Below the pieces are notes generated by a model, which saw only the letters and a program-made list of their open reading frames with translations, was not told the DNA's origin and ran no database searches. 64,000 nt of DNA from CBDFKS01 sp965248905 (GTDB taxonomy: Bacteria > Chloroflexota > Dehalococcoidia > Lucifugimonadales > JAGWBF01): contig CBDFKS010000006.1 in assembly GCA_965248905.1 (NCBI GenBank), positions 1 to 64,000 on the forward strand. Reading direction: 5' to 3'. Positions 48,556 through 57,752 of this stretch are shown piece after piece. Positions within the stretch are counted from its first letter, which is position 1; each line of letters opens with the position of its first letter. The position numbers and the translations under genes were made by a program.

Positions 48556-49425
48556 TTACCGGACACTGTCTTCCAGGAACCGCAGCACCAGAGAATTGAA
48601 CTCTTGGGACTTCTCCAGCTGGGGCCAGTGGCCGCAGTATGGGATGACGTGTACCGTGCTCTTGGCCAAAACCTTCTGAGCTCGATAGGCGTGGGACACC
48701 GGGATGATCCTGTCTTCTCTGCCCCAGATGATGAGTAAGGGTTTCATAAATCTCCGAAGCCTGTCAAGAACCATCATCCTTTTGCTCAAACCCAACAGAC
48801 CCATACCGGAACGTATCGCTTTTAGGGTTGCCTTCTTTGCTTCGGGAATATTACGCGACTGCATGAGCTCCTGAATTACAGCATCGCTTACCGGTAGATG
48901 TTCATAAAAAACGCTTTTCACCATATTTTCGGCACTGAGTACATTGGGCATTTGCAGCAGCTCCCCCAAAAATGGGACGGAGGACAGCCGCAGGAACCAG
49001 GACAGCTGCCTTCCCAGGCCGGCAGTGTCTACCAATACGAGACCGTCAATTCTCTCTGGATATTTCAAGGCACATATCGCGCTGATCAGGCCGCCGGCGG
49101 AGTTTCCGACGAGAGTGGCCCTGCTGATACCCACAGCGTCCATGAATTTGGCCAAAAAGTGAGCGCCGGACACGGCGTCATATGCCATTTCGTCGGGCTT
49201 GTCCGATTTGCCGTTCCCAGGCAGGTCCAGGGCATATACCGAATGTCCCTGAGCCAAGGGGCTGATATTTTCTCCCCAGACAGCCAGGGAGGCACCCAAT
49301 CCATGAAGGAGCACGACAGCCTTGCCTTGGCCTTCCATGACGTACCGTACCCTGACCTTTACACCGTCGTATTCTGCCCGCCAATCGTCATCGATCTTTA
49401 CCGATGGACGACAAATCCCGGGCAT
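48556..49425 (-). CDS. Alpha/beta hydrolase (lipase/epoxide-hydrolase-like)
   Basis: 289 residues from the ATG at 49425. A longer frame reaches 49500 but would read through a strong terminator hairpin (49432-49467), so the shorter start is better. Catalytic elements are intact: VLLHGLGASLAVW (oxyanion), VYALDLPGNGKSDKP, VGNSAGGLISAI (Ser nucleophile), WGREDRIIP (Asp), YCGHWPQLE (His). Substrate unknown. Cytosolic, no signal peptide. Confidence 0.87.
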   Translation of the reverse strand: MPGICRPSVKIDDDWRAEYDGVKVRVRYVMEGQGKAVVLLHGLGASLAVWGENISPLAQGHSVYALDLPGNGKSDKPDEMAYDAVSGAHFLAKFMDAVGISRATLVGNSAGGLISAICALKYPERIDGLVLVDTAGLGRQLSWFLRLSSVPFLGELLQMPNVLSAENMVKSVFYEHLPVSDAVIQELMQSRNIPEAKKATLKAIRSGMGLLGLSKRMMVLDRLRRFMKPLLIIWGREDRIIPVSHAYRAQKVLAKSTVHVIPYCGHWPQLEKSQEFNSLVLRFLEDSVR

Positions 49426-49431
49426 AAAGAG

Positions 49432-49467
49432 GCCCCGCTCTCCACGACGTAATCGGGAGAGCGGGGC
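49432..49467 (-). terminator. Terminator of the heat-shock operon
   Basis: A perfect 12-bp stem: GCCCCGCTCTCC (49432-49443) with GGAGAGCGGGGC (49456-49467), loop of 12. On the minus strand it follows the clpC stop by 57 bases and is followed by CTCTTTATG. It also lies 7 bases before the ATG of the hydrolase gene. Confidence 0.8.
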
Positions 49468-49524
49468 TTCGACTTCTATATATCTATCCTGTAAGTCCAC
49501 TTTATCGCGCTTTGGCGCTGGACT

Positions 49525-51984
49525 TTAGGCCGAAGCCTGGCTGACAGCGGCTACCGGCTCCAGAGCCGTGCTAAACGTGAGCCCGTCCTGGCCGGTATCC
49601 ACCAACACATGGTCACCCGATTTGAACTCTCCGGACAGAATGGCCTTCGAGAGAGGATTTTCCAAATGTCTCTGGATCGCCCTGCGGAGAGGCCTGGCGC
49701 CGAAGGTGGGGTCGAACCCTTCCTTGGACAGCCACTGCCGGGCCGCCGGCGTGAGTTCGAAGGTGATCTGGCGTTCTTCCAGCCGTTTCTGTACCTCAAT
49801 GGTCATCAGTCCCACTATCTCCTCAATCTGCTCCTGGGTTAGCGGGTCAAAGATAATTATCTCGTCGATACGGTTTAGGAACTCCAGCCGGAAAGTCTTC
49901 TTCAGAGCGTCTTGGACTGAATCCCGCAACCGCTGTTCGTTTATTATGTCGCCACCGTCTCGGCGGAATCCAACGGGCTGCTTTGTCACCTCGCCAGTGC
50001 CCAGGTTGCTGGTCATGATAACCACCGTGTTGCGGCAGTCTACGGTGCGGCCGTGGCCATCAGTCAAGCGGCCATCCTCCAAAATCTGAAGTAGGACGTT
50101 AAACACGTCGGGGTGAGCTTTTTCAATCTCGTCCAACAGAATCACCCGGAACGGATGTCGTCGTACGGCTTCGGTGAGCTGACCCCCTTCGTCGAACCCT
50201 ACGTAGCCGGGCGGAGCGCCTATGAGACGCGAAACGGTGTGCTTCTCCATGTACTCAGACATGTCTATGCGGATCATGTTGGCTTCATCGTCGAAAAGGA
50301 ACTCGGAAAGAGCCCTGGCCAGCTCGGTCTTACCCACACCTGTCGGCCCCAGGAATATGAAGCTGCCTATGGGGCGTTTGGGGTCGCTGAGGCCGGAGCG
50401 GGCCCGTCGTATGGCTTCCGACACGGCAACCACCGCCTCCTCCTGACCAATTAGGCGGCGATGCAAGCTTTCCTCCATGTGAAGCAGCCTCTCAGTTTCC
50501 TCTTCCAGAAGGTTGGACACAGGAATGCCCGTCCATCGAGAGATAAGCTCTGCAATATCCGGCTCGTCAACAACCATGTCTATTTTTTTATCTCGCATCC
50601 ACTCGTCTCGATCGCGGCTATACTCCTCGTCCAGACGCAATCGCTCAGTCCGTAGCTGTGCGGCTTTTTCGTAATCGGAGCGTTGAGACGCAGCCTCCTC
50701 TTCGTTGCTCATCTCCTGGAGTCGCGTTTCCATTTCCTTGAGATTGCCGGGAAGGCTCTCCGCATCGATGCGAAGCTTGCTGGCCGCCTCATCTATGAGG
50801 TCTACAGCCTTGTCGGGGAGATGCCGGTCCGTAATGTAACGCTGGCTAAGACGGGCTGCGGCGACCAGAGAGGCATCCTCGATCTTGACCTTGTGATGGG
50901 CCTCGTAACGGGGACGCAGGGCGCGCAGGATCTCGACCGTCTCCTCCACGGTAGGCTCCTCCAGGTACACTGACTGGAACCTACGCTCCAGAGCAGAATC
51001 CTTCTCAATATACTTGCGGTACTCATCGACAGTGGTAGCGCCTATGCACTGAAGCTCTCCCCTTTGGAGGGCCGGCTTCAGCAGATTGCTGGCGTCGATG
51101 GCCCCCTCCGCTCCCCCTGCTCCCACAACGGTGTGTATCTCGTCTATAAACAGTATTACTTCGCCTTCGGCACTCTTCACCTCGTCCATGACTGCCTTGA
51201 GCCGCTCCTCGAACTCACCTCGGAACTTGCTACCCGCCACCAGGGCGCCCATATCCAGCGCCAGCAGCCGGCGGTCCTTCAGCACCGCGGGCACGTCTCC
51301 CGCCACGATTCGCTGGGCCAGGCCTTCCGCTATAGCTGTTTTGCCCACTCCAGCCTCACCTATAATCACAGGATTGTTTTTCTTGCGACGGGTCAGGGTC
51401 TGCATTACGCGACGTACCTCGGTATCCCTGCCCACAACAGGGTCCAGCTTACCCTGTCGGGCCAACTCCGTGAGGTCGATGCTATAGCGCTCCAGAGAGC
51501 GATATTTGCTCTCCGCCCTGGGGTCAGTGACCCTGTGAGTGCCCCTGATCTGGCTGAGCGCCTGATAAACCTTCTCCTGGTCGACGCCATGCTCCTTGAG
51601 AATGAGGGCAATGTCGCCTTCCCTATCCATCGTGGCTCCGATTAGAAGATGCTCACTGCCGATGTACTCGTCCCTCATGCGCTCGGCTTCCGCTCTGGCA
51701 TTGTCCAATAGTCGAGCCGATCGAGGCGTGGCATATATCTCAGTGGTCTCATGAGCTACCTTAGGAGACCGTTCCAACACGTCCTGCAGACGAGCCTTCA
51801 TAGAGTCTATAGAGACCCCCAAATTGTTTAGTATGTCTTGGGGCAGTCCACGGTCCAGTTCCAGCAGAGCCATAAGAATATGCTCACCGTCCCATTGGCT
51901 GTGTGCATAGCGACGCACTATTTCTTGAGAGCCCGCCAGGACCTCCTGAGCTTGCTCTGTAAATTTTTCGGGCTTCAACACCAT
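49525..51984 (-). CDS. clpC: ClpC-type AAA+ unfoldase
   Basis: 819 residues. N-terminal Clp repeat domain (1-145), first AAA+ module with Walker A GEAGVGKT (209-216), a short middle domain with a UVR-like motif (about 424-459) and second module with Walker A GPTGVGKT (546-553), then the C-terminal D2-small domain (FGARPLRRAIQRHLENPLSKAIL). The short middle domain with a UVR motif points to ClpC rather than ClpB. It unfolds proteins for ClpP. Last gene of the dnaJ-hspR-clpC operon, with a 22-base gap to hspR. Confidence 0.9.
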   Translation of the reverse strand: MVLKPEKFTEQAQEVLAGSQEIVRRYAHSQWDGEHILMALLELDRGLPQDILNNLGVSIDSMKARLQDVLERSPKVAHETTEIYATPRSARLLDNARAEAERMRDEYIGSEHLLIGATMDREGDIALILKEHGVDQEKVYQALSQIRGTHRVTDPRAESKYRSLERYSIDLTELARQGKLDPVVGRDTEVRRVMQTLTRRKKNNPVIIGEAGVGKTAIAEGLAQRIVAGDVPAVLKDRRLLALDMGALVAGSKFRGEFEERLKAVMDEVKSAEGEVILFIDEIHTVVGAGGAEGAIDASNLLKPALQRGELQCIGATTVDEYRKYIEKDSALERRFQSVYLEEPTVEETVEILRALRPRYEAHHKVKIEDASLVAAARLSQRYITDRHLPDKAVDLIDEAASKLRIDAESLPGNLKEMETRLQEMSNEEEAASQRSDYEKAAQLRTERLRLDEEYSRDRDEWMRDKKIDMVVDEPDIAELISRWTGIPVSNLLEEETERLLHMEESLHRRLIGQEEAVVAVSEAIRRARSGLSDPKRPIGSFIFLGPTGVGKTELARALSEFLFDDEANMIRIDMSEYMEKHTVSRLIGAPPGYVGFDEGGQLTEAVRRHPFRVILLDEIEKAHPDVFNVLLQILEDGRLTDGHGRTVDCRNTVVIMTSNLGTGEVTKQPVGFRRDGGDIINEQRLRDSVQDALKKTFRLEFLNRIDEIIIFDPLTQEQIEEIVGLMTIEVQKRLEERQITFELTPAARQWLSKEGFDPTFGARPLRRAIQRHLENPLSKAILSGEFKSGDHVLVDTGQDGLTFSTALEPVAAVSQASA

Positions 51985-52006
51985 TTAATTTGCCTCCTGA
52001 ATTAGG

Positions 52007-52348
52007 TTATTCGGTTCTAACGACTGGAGCTGAGCGCAACCTTCTGACCTCTTCTTGCAGCCTATTGTTCTCTTCTTCTATCTTGCTCAGTCTTGCCATA
52101 AGCCTCATCACCACTTCCACTCCAGCCAGGTTCACGCCCATGTCATCGGTCAGTGCCTTTATCCTTCTGAGTTTCCCTATGTCCTCGGGTGAGTAAAGTC
52201 GCCTCTTTCCTTCGGAGCGGGAGACCATAATAAGGCCAACTCGCTCGTAGTAGCGAAGGGTTTGGGCATGCACTCCCACCATACGGGCAGCTATGCTAAT
52301 GACGTAGCAAGGTTCATTTTCCAAAGGACGCTGCATAGTCAATCTCAT
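52007..52348 (-). CDS. hspR: HspR, MerR-family heat-shock repressor
   Basis: 113 residues; ATG at 52348 overlaps the dnaJ stop (TGATG) and uses AGGAGGTG of the dnaJ 3' end as ribosome site. MerR winged helix: CYVISIAARMVGVHAQTLRYYERVGLIMVSRSEGKRRLYSPEDIGKLRRIKALTDDMGVNLAGVEVVMRL, followed by a short coiled coil. This matches actinobacterial/Chloroflexota HspR, which binds inverted HAIR sites and represses heat-shock operons together with DnaK. The gene order dnaJ-hspR-clpC is a typical self-regulated set. Confidence 0.9.
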   Translation of the reverse strand: MRLTMQRPLENEPCYVISIAARMVGVHAQTLRYYERVGLIMVSRSEGKRRLYSPEDIGKLRRIKALTDDMGVNLAGVEVVMRLMARLSKIEEENNRLQEEVRRLRSAPVVRTE

Positions 52349-53238
52349 CACCTCCTAACAGAGCGAAGCTCTTTCAACTCTTGGAAGAGTTGCCTCTCCC
52401 TATCATTCAGATCTTTGGGAAGCACCACCTTTACAGTAACGTACAGATTGCCCCGGGCCCCCCCTCCATTGAGTCGCGGCATACCCTGGCCGGCAAGACG
52501 GATGGTGCGCCCATTCTGGGTCTCCGGAGTTATGTTCAGCATCACCTTGCCCTTCAACGTTGAGACCGGTATCTCGCCGCCCAACACCACTTCGGTCAGG
52601 GGGACCTCAACCTCGATATGAAGGTCTGTGCCGGTGCGACGGAAGTTCGGATTAGGGCGTACTGATATCTGCAGGTAAACGTCTTGAGTTCGACCATTAC
52701 CCGCAGCCACATGCACCTTCGAGCCAGTGTCCACACCTGGAGGAATCTTCACCTCTAGACGTTGAGATGGCGCTCCAGGCTGCTCGCCGGGAACCTCGAT
52801 ATATCGGGCGACACCGCTAAAGGCCTCTTCCAGACTAATGTCTACAGAATACTGTAAAGGCGAACGCCTGAATCTGCCCATGCCCGAAAATAGGTCACCG
52901 AATACGTCTCCGGTAGAGAATCCTCCGAAATCGGACACGAACACCGAGCCATCACCCTCGGAGAACAGGTGAGAGAAATCTCCGCCACCGGAAGTCTTCG
53001 CCTTTTCTATCTCATCGGCATGCTTCCAGTTCTCCCCGTACTTGTCGTACTTGCGGCGTTTCTCGGGGTCGGAAAGGACCTCGTTCGCCTCGTTGATTCG
53101 CTTAAATTTCTCCTCCGCCTCCTTGTTCCCCGGATTCACGTCGGGATGATATTGCCTGGCCAACCTTCGGTAGGCCTGCTTTATCTCCTTATCCGAAGAG
53201 TCTCTGGAGACGCCCAGGAGATCATAGAAGTTTTCCAT
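52348..53238 (-). CDS. DnaJ-family co-chaperone (CbpA-type, no zinc finger)
   Basis: 296 residues. J domain at 1-70 (FYDLLGVSRDSSDKEIKQAYRRLARQYHPDVNPGN) with the HPD motif intact. A Gly/Phe-poor linker and a C-terminal DnaJ_C domain (residues about 115-285) follow. There is no CxxCxGxG zinc finger, so it is CbpA-like. It stimulates a DnaK not present in this window. First gene of the operon; promoter at 53267-53295. Confidence 0.92.
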   Translation of the reverse strand: MENFYDLLGVSRDSSDKEIKQAYRRLARQYHPDVNPGNKEAEEKFKRINEANEVLSDPEKRRKYDKYGENWKHADEIEKAKTSGGGDFSHLFSEGDGSVFVSDFGGFSTGDVFGDLFSGMGRFRRSPLQYSVDISLEEAFSGVARYIEVPGEQPGAPSQRLEVKIPPGVDTGSKVHVAAGNGRTQDVYLQISVRPNPNFRRTGTDLHIEVEVPLTEVVLGGEIPVSTLKGKVMLNITPETQNGRTIRLAGQGMPRLNGGGARGNLYVTVKVVLPKDLNDRERQLFQELKELRSVRR

Positions 53239-53266
53239 TCATATCACCACATAAGTGCGTATCGCC

Positions 53267-53295
53267 ATTATACTATTCTTTAGTGATTGTGTCAA
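53267..53295 (-). promoter_or_regulatory. Consensus sigma-70 promoter of dnaJ-hspR-clpC
   Basis: On the minus strand: TTGACA (53290-53295), 17-base spacer, TATAAT (53267-53272). Perfect consensus, about 30 bases before the dnaJ ATG. Such a strong basal promoter fits control by repression (HspR) rather than by an alternative sigma factor. Confidence 0.9.
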
Positions 53296-53344
53296 AGGTT
53301 ATGTATTATAAACATGATGTAAACTAATGAATATTTATATGACT

Positions 53345-53374
53345 CTTGACAACTACCACTCAACTTTCTATAAT
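53345..53374 (+). promoter_or_regulatory. Consensus promoter of hsp20 with overlapping HAIR-like operator
   Basis: TTGACA (53346-53351), 17-base spacer, TATAAT (53369-53374): perfect consensus. CTTGACA...ACTCAAC (53345-53364) is a close match to the HspR operator HAIR (CTTGAGT-N7-ACTCAAG), one base shorter between the arms. It overlaps the -35 box, so HspR could block polymerase. Confidence 0.75.
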
Positions 53375-53454
53375 AAATCATGGAAGGTAGAAATCTGGAG
53401 TGCCGGCACCAGGTATCTACCCGACAAAAAATACTATACTTGGAGGACAAAAGA

Positions 53455-53922
53455 ATGCTGCTAAAGCGTTGGGAACCATTTGCTGACATACGGAGAGCGG
53501 ATAGAGATATCGACAGGTTCTGGAGACATATGTTCCGGCCCACCTACCAGTGGCCTCGAAACTGGGATGGCAACGGCTATTTGCCGATAGACGTCTACAA
53601 CGACGGTGACAACCTGGTGGTTCGGGCCGAGCTGCCTGGATTCGGTCTTGAAGATGTGGATGTCACCATAACCGAGAATACTCTTACTATTAAAGGTGAG
53701 CATAAGGTCGAAAAAGAGGTCAAGGAGGAGAACTATCTCCATCGGGAGCACCGTGCAGGCGCCTTTCGCCGATCGATAACGTTGCCTCGCGACCTTGACA
53801 CCGAGAAGGCTGCCGCCACCCACGAGAACGGTATCCTTACGGTGACCATCCCTAAGAGCGAAGAGGCCAAGCCCAAGACTCTGAAGGTTGAGGTCAAGTC
53901 TCTGACCGGCTCGAAGTCGTAA
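53455..53922 (+). CDS. Small heat-shock protein (Hsp20 family)
   Basis: 155 residues from the ATG at 53455, which has GGAGGACAAAAGA upstream; an earlier ATG in the leader lacks one. Alpha-crystallin domain at about 40-140: YLPIDVYNDGDNLVVRAELPGFGLEDVDVTITENTLTIKGEH, AGAFRRSITLPRDLDTEKAAATHENGILTVTIPKSEEA. Holds unfolding proteins during stress. Divergent from the dnaJ operon, followed by a strong terminator. Confidence 0.95.
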   Translation: MLLKRWEPFADIRRADRDIDRFWRHMFRPTYQWPRNWDGNGYLPIDVYNDGDNLVVRAELPGFGLEDVDVTITENTLTIKGEHKVEKEVKEENYLHREHRAGAFRRSITLPRDLDTEKAAATHENGILTVTIPKSEEAKPKTLKVEVKSLTGSKS

Positions 53923-53970
53923 TCCACATCCGGCCAGGGGGCTATTCCGCCCTCTCAAACGACAAATTTA

Positions 53971-54009
53971 AGGGGACTCCGCTAAAGAAGGCAGTTGGCG
54001 GAGTCCCCT
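53971..54009 (+). terminator. Terminator of hsp20
   Basis: AGGGGACTCCGC (53971-53982) pairs perfectly with GCGGAGTCCCCT (53998-54009), loop of 15. It lies 48 bases after the stop. No T run, but stem stability is high. Confidence 0.65.
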
Positions 54010-54339
54010 GCCACATGTATGTAATGGACCACGAAAGGGGTCTGGGTGATGATGTTAAGTGGTCATATACACTGGCCCATTACACCTGTTCTTACGTCAA
54101 TTACAGCTTCTCAGATTTATGCACAGGCGGATTTGGGCGGACACTTTTCGGCTTGATTCGTATGGGCGAATACTGTGCGGATTGACGAGAATTGGATGTC
54201 CGCACTGGCCACCCAAAGCCTTTTGAGTTTTCCGCACCCCACTGATATAATGGAACCAAATATTAGACTTTCCACTACAGTCTTCCCATTTGGTCTATGT
54301 CACCAAGCGCCTTCACAGGCGTCTAAAGGAATGAATGAA

Positions 54340-54930
54340 ATGCTTCCAGAGGTTCAACTGAGCACGGTCACCAGAGAAGACGTGAAGAGACTCTGCGAGT
54401 GGCTAAAGGACCAGGAAGTCAACGCCTCATGGTATGGCGCAGACGACAACGGTGAGCCGCTTCATGCGGGCTACTCGCCCAGCCATATGCTGGAGTCATC
54501 GGCGACTGAGTGGGATGAGGTGTTCGCCGATGAACAACGTAAAATCTTCGCTGTGCATACCGGCGACGGACAGCACATCGGAGAAGGCCAGATGCTTATC
54601 GAAGCACCCCTCTGGGAGGCTCAGCTCTTTATCCTCATTGGCCGCAAGGACCTCTGGTACAAGGGATACGGCACGGCGGGACTTGCCCATCTGCTGGACC
54701 TCGCATTTTATACCCACGGGCTGCATCGGGCATGGGTGGATGTTCCGGAATACAATCTCCCAGCCATCCATATGTGCGAGCGTATAGGCTTCATATTGGA
54801 GGGCCGGCTCCGCGGCACACACCGAAAAGATGGTGAATGGTACGATTCTCTAGCCATGGGGCTTTTATCCGACGAATACAGCCGCCGCCGCGTAAGACTG
54901 ATGGAACAGACAGAAGGACAAACGGCCTAG
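54340..54930 (+). CDS. GNAT acetyltransferase (RimJ/RimL-like)
   Basis: 196 residues from the ATG at 54340 (AAAGGA nine bases upstream); a longer frame to 54175 has no ribosome site. Acetyltransferase_3-type pattern: VQLSTVTREDVKRLCEWLKDQEVNASWYG, HIGEGQMLIE, FILIGRKDLWYKGYGTAGLAHLLDLAFYTHGLHRAWVDVPEYNLPAIHMCERIGFILEGRLRGTHRKDGEWYDSLAMGLL. The R/K-x-x-G-x-G/A CoA loop reads LWYKGYGTAG. Likely acetylates an N terminus or small amine. Confidence 0.87.
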   Translation: MLPEVQLSTVTREDVKRLCEWLKDQEVNASWYGADDNGEPLHAGYSPSHMLESSATEWDEVFADEQRKIFAVHTGDGQHIGEGQMLIEAPLWEAQLFILIGRKDLWYKGYGTAGLAHLLDLAFYTHGLHRAWVDVPEYNLPAIHMCERIGFILEGRLRGTHRKDGEWYDSLAMGLLSDEYSRRRVRLMEQTEGQTA

Positions 54931-55039
54931 CCTGATTCTCCTTACGATTTCGACTGTCGACACCGGCTTCTCACCACTTGCCAGCTTCGAGACCTCGTAT
55001 CTAAACTTGTTCATAACATGACCGTGGTAAGATGAACCT

Positions 55040-55747
55040 GTGATCGACAACATCAGTCTGCTATACCAAAGCCGCCGTCCCTTGGTCAACTTCGCCCTTA
55101 TCGGTGTCAACCTGGTTGTGCTCGTATACACGATTTCACTGGGCGCTCTGGACGAGGATATCTTTATTTTCAGGTATGGCCTGATACCAGTGGAGCTATC
55201 CAGTGGTACGAAAGAAACTATCCGTATCCTGGCGTCCGGCAGAATTATAGAAGTAACCACTCCTATTCCCATATGGGGCACCGTGTTCACATCCATGTTT
55301 CTCCATGGGGGCTTTCTGCACATCGTCGGCAACATGCTCTTCCTTTACGGCTTTGGAGATAAGGTTGAATACAAGCTTGGACATGTGAAGTACTTGCTAT
55401 TCTATCTGGCCGCTGGAGTAGCCGCCGTTTGGACACAGGTCGCGACGGACCTGGATTCCAGGTCGACCCTCATCGGAGCCAGCGGCGCCATTTCGGGTGT
55501 GGTGGGTGCTTACCTGATAGCATACCCATACAGCCGAGCCCTGGCCTTGCTCTTCGTCTTTTTTATATTGCCGCTGGTCTTTAACTTTGGCACTCTGGGT
55601 CCGGGTGCCCCGGGTGCGGGTATAGCCTACATGGCCCACGTGGGCGGATTTATAGCGGGAGCACTGCTCATGATAGGGTACAAAATGCTTCTGAGAGAGC
55701 CCATTCTACCGCGACGCCAGTGGCCACCCAGGTTCTATGAGCAGTAA
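55040..55747 (+). CDS. Rhomboid-family intramembrane serine protease
   Basis: 235 residues, GTG start. About seven membrane spans. Catalytic Ser148 in GASGAISG and His200 in YMAHVGGF; the FLHGGFLHIVGNMLFLYGFGDKVE segment supplies the oxyanion His-Asn. Complete dyad, so active. It cleaves single-pass membrane proteins within the bilayer. Natural substrates unknown. Stands alone. Confidence 0.92.
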   Translation: MIDNISLLYQSRRPLVNFALIGVNLVVLVYTISLGALDEDIFIFRYGLIPVELSSGTKETIRILASGRIIEVTTPIPIWGTVFTSMFLHGGFLHIVGNMLFLYGFGDKVEYKLGHVKYLLFYLAAGVAAVWTQVATDLDSRSTLIGASGAISGVVGAYLIAYPYSRALALLFVFFILPLVFNFGTLGPGAPGAGIAYMAHVGGFIAGALLMIGYKMLLREPILPRRQWPPRFYEQ

Positions 55748-55915
55748 CGCCTATGTAGGCTGAATCGCTTACGACAGCTACTATTGTTTCGTGATGAGGA
55801 GAGATACTTCTGGATATACTTAAGTTGACCCCGATATGCCCGTATGCTAACCTTATCATGCCGATCAAAGCCTGAAATGAGCGTGTCATAGCAACTTCGA
55901 GTTAGAGGGAACGCC

Positions 55916-56926
55916 GTGCAAGGAATGGACCTGACGGACCGCAAGCTACTGAATATAGTTCAGTCCAAGTTTCCCCTAGTGGAAAAACCCTATGAGAACA
56001 TGGGACAACAACTAGCCATTTCCGAGGGAGAGGTCATAGAGCGTCTCAGTGTGCTCCGAGAGAGCAACGTCGTGAGGCAGATTAGTGCTATTTTTGATAC
56101 TCGACGCCTGGGATACAAGACCAGCTTGATAGCGATGTCCTTCGACCCCGACAAGCTTCACGTAGCCGCTATTAGGATCAACGAGCATCCGGGGGTCAGC
56201 CACAACTATGCAAGAGAAGGCTCCTACTACAACCTCTGGTTTACCTTGGCTGTGCCACCCGGCGACAGCATCGAGTCAACGGTAGAGCGCATGTCTGACG
56301 AGACAGAGGCCCAGACAAGCCGGATTATGCCCACCATCCGGTTTTTCAAGATAGGCGTTAACTTCGATATGGTGGAGGAGAAGGGGGCGGCCTACCAGTA
56401 TTACAGCCCAGACGGTTATAACGGAGACTCCAAGCTCAAGGACTGGAACAAACCCGTTGAGCTCAGCGATTTCGACATCGAGGCCATTCGCGAGCTCCAG
56501 GAAGACCTGCCCATGATCTCCCAGCCCTTCGATGATATGGCGCAGAGACTGGGGATGACAGTCCAGGAGCTTTTCGACACCTGCAGAGAGTTCGTGGCAA
56601 GAGGCATAATGCGCCGCTTCAGCGCCGTCTTATATCACAGAAAGGCGGGTTTCAAGGACAACGGAATGGGCGTATGGAAAGTGCCTGCCCAAATGTCGGA
56701 GGAGGCGGGTCTCAAGATGGCCGCTCATCCGGCAGTGACCCATTGCTACGAACGCCCCACCTTCCCCGACTGGCCTTATACCCACTTCACCATGATCCAT
56801 GCCACCTCCAAAGAGAGCTGCGAAGAGGTGGCCAGCGAGATCTCCAAAGCCACCGGCATAACTGATTACCTGATGCTGTACAGCACCCGTGAGTATAAGA
56901 AGACCCGCGTCAGGTATTTCGTGTAG
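55916..56926 (+). CDS. ahbAB: Fused siroheme decarboxylase AhbA-AhbB
   Basis: 336 residues from the GTG at 55916 (or ATG at 55925). Two Lrp/AsnC-like units in tandem. Unit 1 (about 4-150): LTDRKLLNIVQSKFPLVEKPYENMGQQLAIS, RQISAIFDTRRLGYKTSLIAM, HPGVSHNYAREGSYYNLWFTLAVP. Unit 2 (about 180-336): DIEAIRELQEDLPMISQPFDDMAQRLGM, MRRFSAVLYHRKAGFKDNGMGVW, HPAVTHCYERPTFPDWPYTHFTMIHA, YSTREYKKTRVRYF, the AhbB pattern. In sulfate reducers AhbA and AhbB are separate (about 150-170 residues each) and remove two acetate carboxyls from siroheme. A NirDL (heme d1) role is the alternative, but hemB/C/D and siroheme genes follow directly. Confidence 0.88.
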   Translation: MQGMDLTDRKLLNIVQSKFPLVEKPYENMGQQLAISEGEVIERLSVLRESNVVRQISAIFDTRRLGYKTSLIAMSFDPDKLHVAAIRINEHPGVSHNYAREGSYYNLWFTLAVPPGDSIESTVERMSDETEAQTSRIMPTIRFFKIGVNFDMVEEKGAAYQYYSPDGYNGDSKLKDWNKPVELSDFDIEAIRELQEDLPMISQPFDDMAQRLGMTVQELFDTCREFVARGIMRRFSAVLYHRKAGFKDNGMGVWKVPAQMSEEAGLKMAAHPAVTHCYERPTFPDWPYTHFTMIHATSKESCEEVASEISKATGITDYLMLYSTREYKKTRVRYFV

Positions 56927-56938
56927 AGCGAACGGAAG

Positions 56939-57592
56939 ATGCCCCCTTACTATCCCGTTTACTTGGACATAAAAGGGAGAAGCTGCGTCATAATTGGCGG
57001 CGGCGAGGTGGCCGAGCGAAAGGTGCATGGACTCCTGGATTGTGGAGCGAAGGTTTCCCTGATAAGCCCGGAAGCGACCTCTGGCATTCAGGAAATGGCA
57101 CAAGATGGCGGTCTGCAATGGGAGCCGAGGGAATACCGTAAGGGCGATCTAAAAGGGGCCTTCCTGGCCATAGCGGCCACAGACCGGCGAGAAGTGAATG
57201 AGGCCATCGCCAAGGAAGCAACCTTCGAGAAAGTGGTCCTGAACGTAGTAGACAACGCCCCTTTATGCACATTCATCGCTCCGTCCGTGGTGAGTCGCGG
57301 AGATGTGACTGTGGCAGTGTCGACAGGCGGCGCCAGCCCTGCCTTGGCCCGCAAGCTGAGGGAGTCTCTAGAGACCAGCGAAACTATGGAGTACGCACAC
57401 CTGGCCGGAATTCTCTCCTCAGCACGTAAGGAGCTAAAGCGACGAGGCCTGGAGGTACACCCCGATCGATGGCAGGAATCCATTAGATATGAGCTGGTGG
57501 ATCTGGTCAAATCAGGCAAGTCAGAGCAGGCCCTCGAGCAGCTGATGTCTTCCTTGATCAATGGGAGCAGGAAATCAGCGCCACCGGAGTGA
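56939..57592 (+). CDS. Precorrin-2 dehydrogenase / sirohydrochlorin ferrochelatase (CysG N-terminal type)
   Basis: 217 residues. NAD site VIIGGGEVAERKVHGLLDCGAKVSLISPEA, AIAATDRREVNEAIAKEA, LNVVDNAPLCTFIAPSVVSRGDVTVAVSTGGASPALARKLRESLE are the family signatures (Met8p/SirC). Converts precorrin-2 to sirohydrochlorin and possibly inserts iron to make siroheme. It begins 12 bases after ahbAB and acts just before it in the pathway. HemC follows after 109 bases. Confidence 0.93.
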   Translation: MPPYYPVYLDIKGRSCVIIGGGEVAERKVHGLLDCGAKVSLISPEATSGIQEMAQDGGLQWEPREYRKGDLKGAFLAIAATDRREVNEAIAKEATFEKVVLNVVDNAPLCTFIAPSVVSRGDVTVAVSTGGASPALARKLRESLETSETMEYAHLAGILSSARKELKRRGLEVHPDRWQESIRYELVDLVKSGKSEQALEQLMSSLINGSRKSAPPE

Positions 57593-57752
57593 CTTAAAAT
57601 CCATCTCTCTCCAACGATTTCTGACTCGAAGACCCGGATTTTACCCACCCTGATTCCTAGTGCCGCAAACCAATCCTGCGTCCAAGTGAACACCTTTTTC
57701 TATGATCAATGCACCAGCCCTCCCGGACGGCCACCAGGGAAAGGTTGCCCCC

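Noticed and set aside
49426..49500. N-terminal extension of the alpha/beta hydrolase at 48556
   Set aside because: It would translate through a perfect terminator hairpin; the ATG at 49425 just after it is preferred.
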